Notes under the pieces: model-generated | Database searches by the model: none | What the model saw: the letters and a program-made list of their open reading frames with translations, nothing else | Told to the model about the DNA's origin: nothing | Shown: piece by piece, positions 63,459 to 64,000 of the stretch | Numbering within the stretch: position 1 is the stretch's first letter | Layout of the letters: each line of letters opens with the position of its first letter | Translations under genes and position numbers: made by a program | Assembly (NCBI RefSeq): GCF_033807715.1 | Contig: NC_084587.1 | Coordinates: 15,971,017 to 16,035,016, forward strand | Direction of reading: 5' to 3' | DNA from: Cololabis saira | Lineage: Eukaryota > Chordata > Actinopteri > Beloniformes > Belonidae | DNA: 64,000 nt

Positions 63459-64000
63459 GTAGGTCGCCGCCTGAACTCCTTCCACTGAAAAGCCTATTTT
63501 TATTAGAAAAACAAAGTCTTTAGTGGAATAATTATTGCACAGCCTGCTGGAAAGCATAAAGTTCCCATAATTCTGGTGCATCCCAATATTCACTGCCTGA
63601 ATTTAAAACAGCAGGCTTTTCTTTGGGATCACTTTGGCTCTTTTTTTGGTTTATTAAGTAAAGGGAGGGTTGTGTATTGATGACTGAACTGCGTTTATGC
63701 AGAAAGTGAGGGATGAGGTCCATCAAAGGTTTTCAGGGTTAAACATCCATCCATTATCCATGCCTGATTATTCCTGTTTAGGGTCACAGGGATCTGCTGG
63801 AGCCAATCCCAGCTCTATTCAGGCTAAAGGCAGGTGTATAATCAAGATAGCTCGCCACTCCATTACAGGGCCTCATATAACCAAACTACCACACACACTC
63901 ACTTCTACGGGTAATTTAAAATCACCAATTAACCTGACATACTTGTTTTTGGACTATGAGAGGAAAGCCATGCAAACTCCACACAAAAAGCCCCCCTGCT
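63459..64000 (+). other. pax5: Start of pax5 intron 4
   Basis: Unique AT-rich sequence to about 63,740, then a dispersed repeat that runs to the window end. Confidence 0.85.
63744..64000 (+). repeat. Teleost dispersed repeat, copy 2
   Basis: CATCCATCCATTATCC, GGGTCACAGGGATCTGCTGG, ATCACCAATTAACCTGACAT and TTTTTGGACTATGAGAGGAA are in the same order as the copy at 909. It is probably cut by the window end. This copy does not have the perfect internal hairpin of copy 1. Confidence 0.8.

Overview
This is vertebrate genomic DNA, almost certainly from a ray-finned (teleost) fish. It has small exons with consensus splice sites in long introns, many CA/GT microsatellites, and fish-type non-autonomous DNA transposons and SINEs. 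There are no bacterial-style operons, CRISPR arrays, rRNA or phage genes. Nearly all long open frames are chance or simple-repeat readthrough.

Two protein-coding genes are recognisable, arranged head to head. On the minus strand is the 5' part of zcchc7, a CCHC zinc-knuckle protein of the TRAMP-like nuclear RNA surveillance complex. It has a probable non-coding exon 1 at about 31,983-32,110, the first coding exon at 22,660-23,217 (5' UTR to 23,319), and the next coding exon at 21,212-21,395. The zinc-knuckle exons were not found; positions 1-21,211 look like a long downstream intron. On the plus strand is the 5' half of pax5, a Pax2/5/8 transcription factor. It has two alternative first exons, 1A at 40,810-40,855 and 1B at 47,487-47,529. 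Both splice in frame to exon 2 (55,687-55,852), followed by exon 3 (62,504-62,701) and exon 4 (63,394-63,458). Exons 2-4 encode the whole paired domain. The octapeptide, partial homeodomain and transactivation domain would lie beyond position 64,000. ZCCHC7 next to PAX5 is also the mammalian arrangement.

Layout: 1-21,211, zcchc7 intron with old repeats, a Tc1-like transposase relic, a Harbinger-type MITE, microsatellites and unique blocks that look like conserved non-coding elements; 21,212-32,110, zcchc7 exons 3, 2 and 1 with introns carrying two hAT-type MITE copies of one family, a second hAT-type MITE with a perfect 8-bp target duplication, an internally duplicated 1.5-kb inverted-repeat element and a tRNA-derived SINE; 32,110-40,200, intergenic; 40,200-47,486, the two pax5 promoter regions; 47,530-64,000, pax5 introns with exons 2-4. 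Intron 2 contains a diverged direct duplication of about 380 bp, which is the most interesting unexplained structure here, and a Harbinger-like element with a Myb/SANT-type ORF relic.

Nothing in the window is a novel enzymatic or defence system. The points worth following up are the conserved dual-promoter structure of pax5, the duplicated intronic block, a hairpin that looks like a template-switch mutation, and a trinucleotide repeat inside zcchc7 coding sequence. All homology statements rest on recognition by eye; no database search was run.
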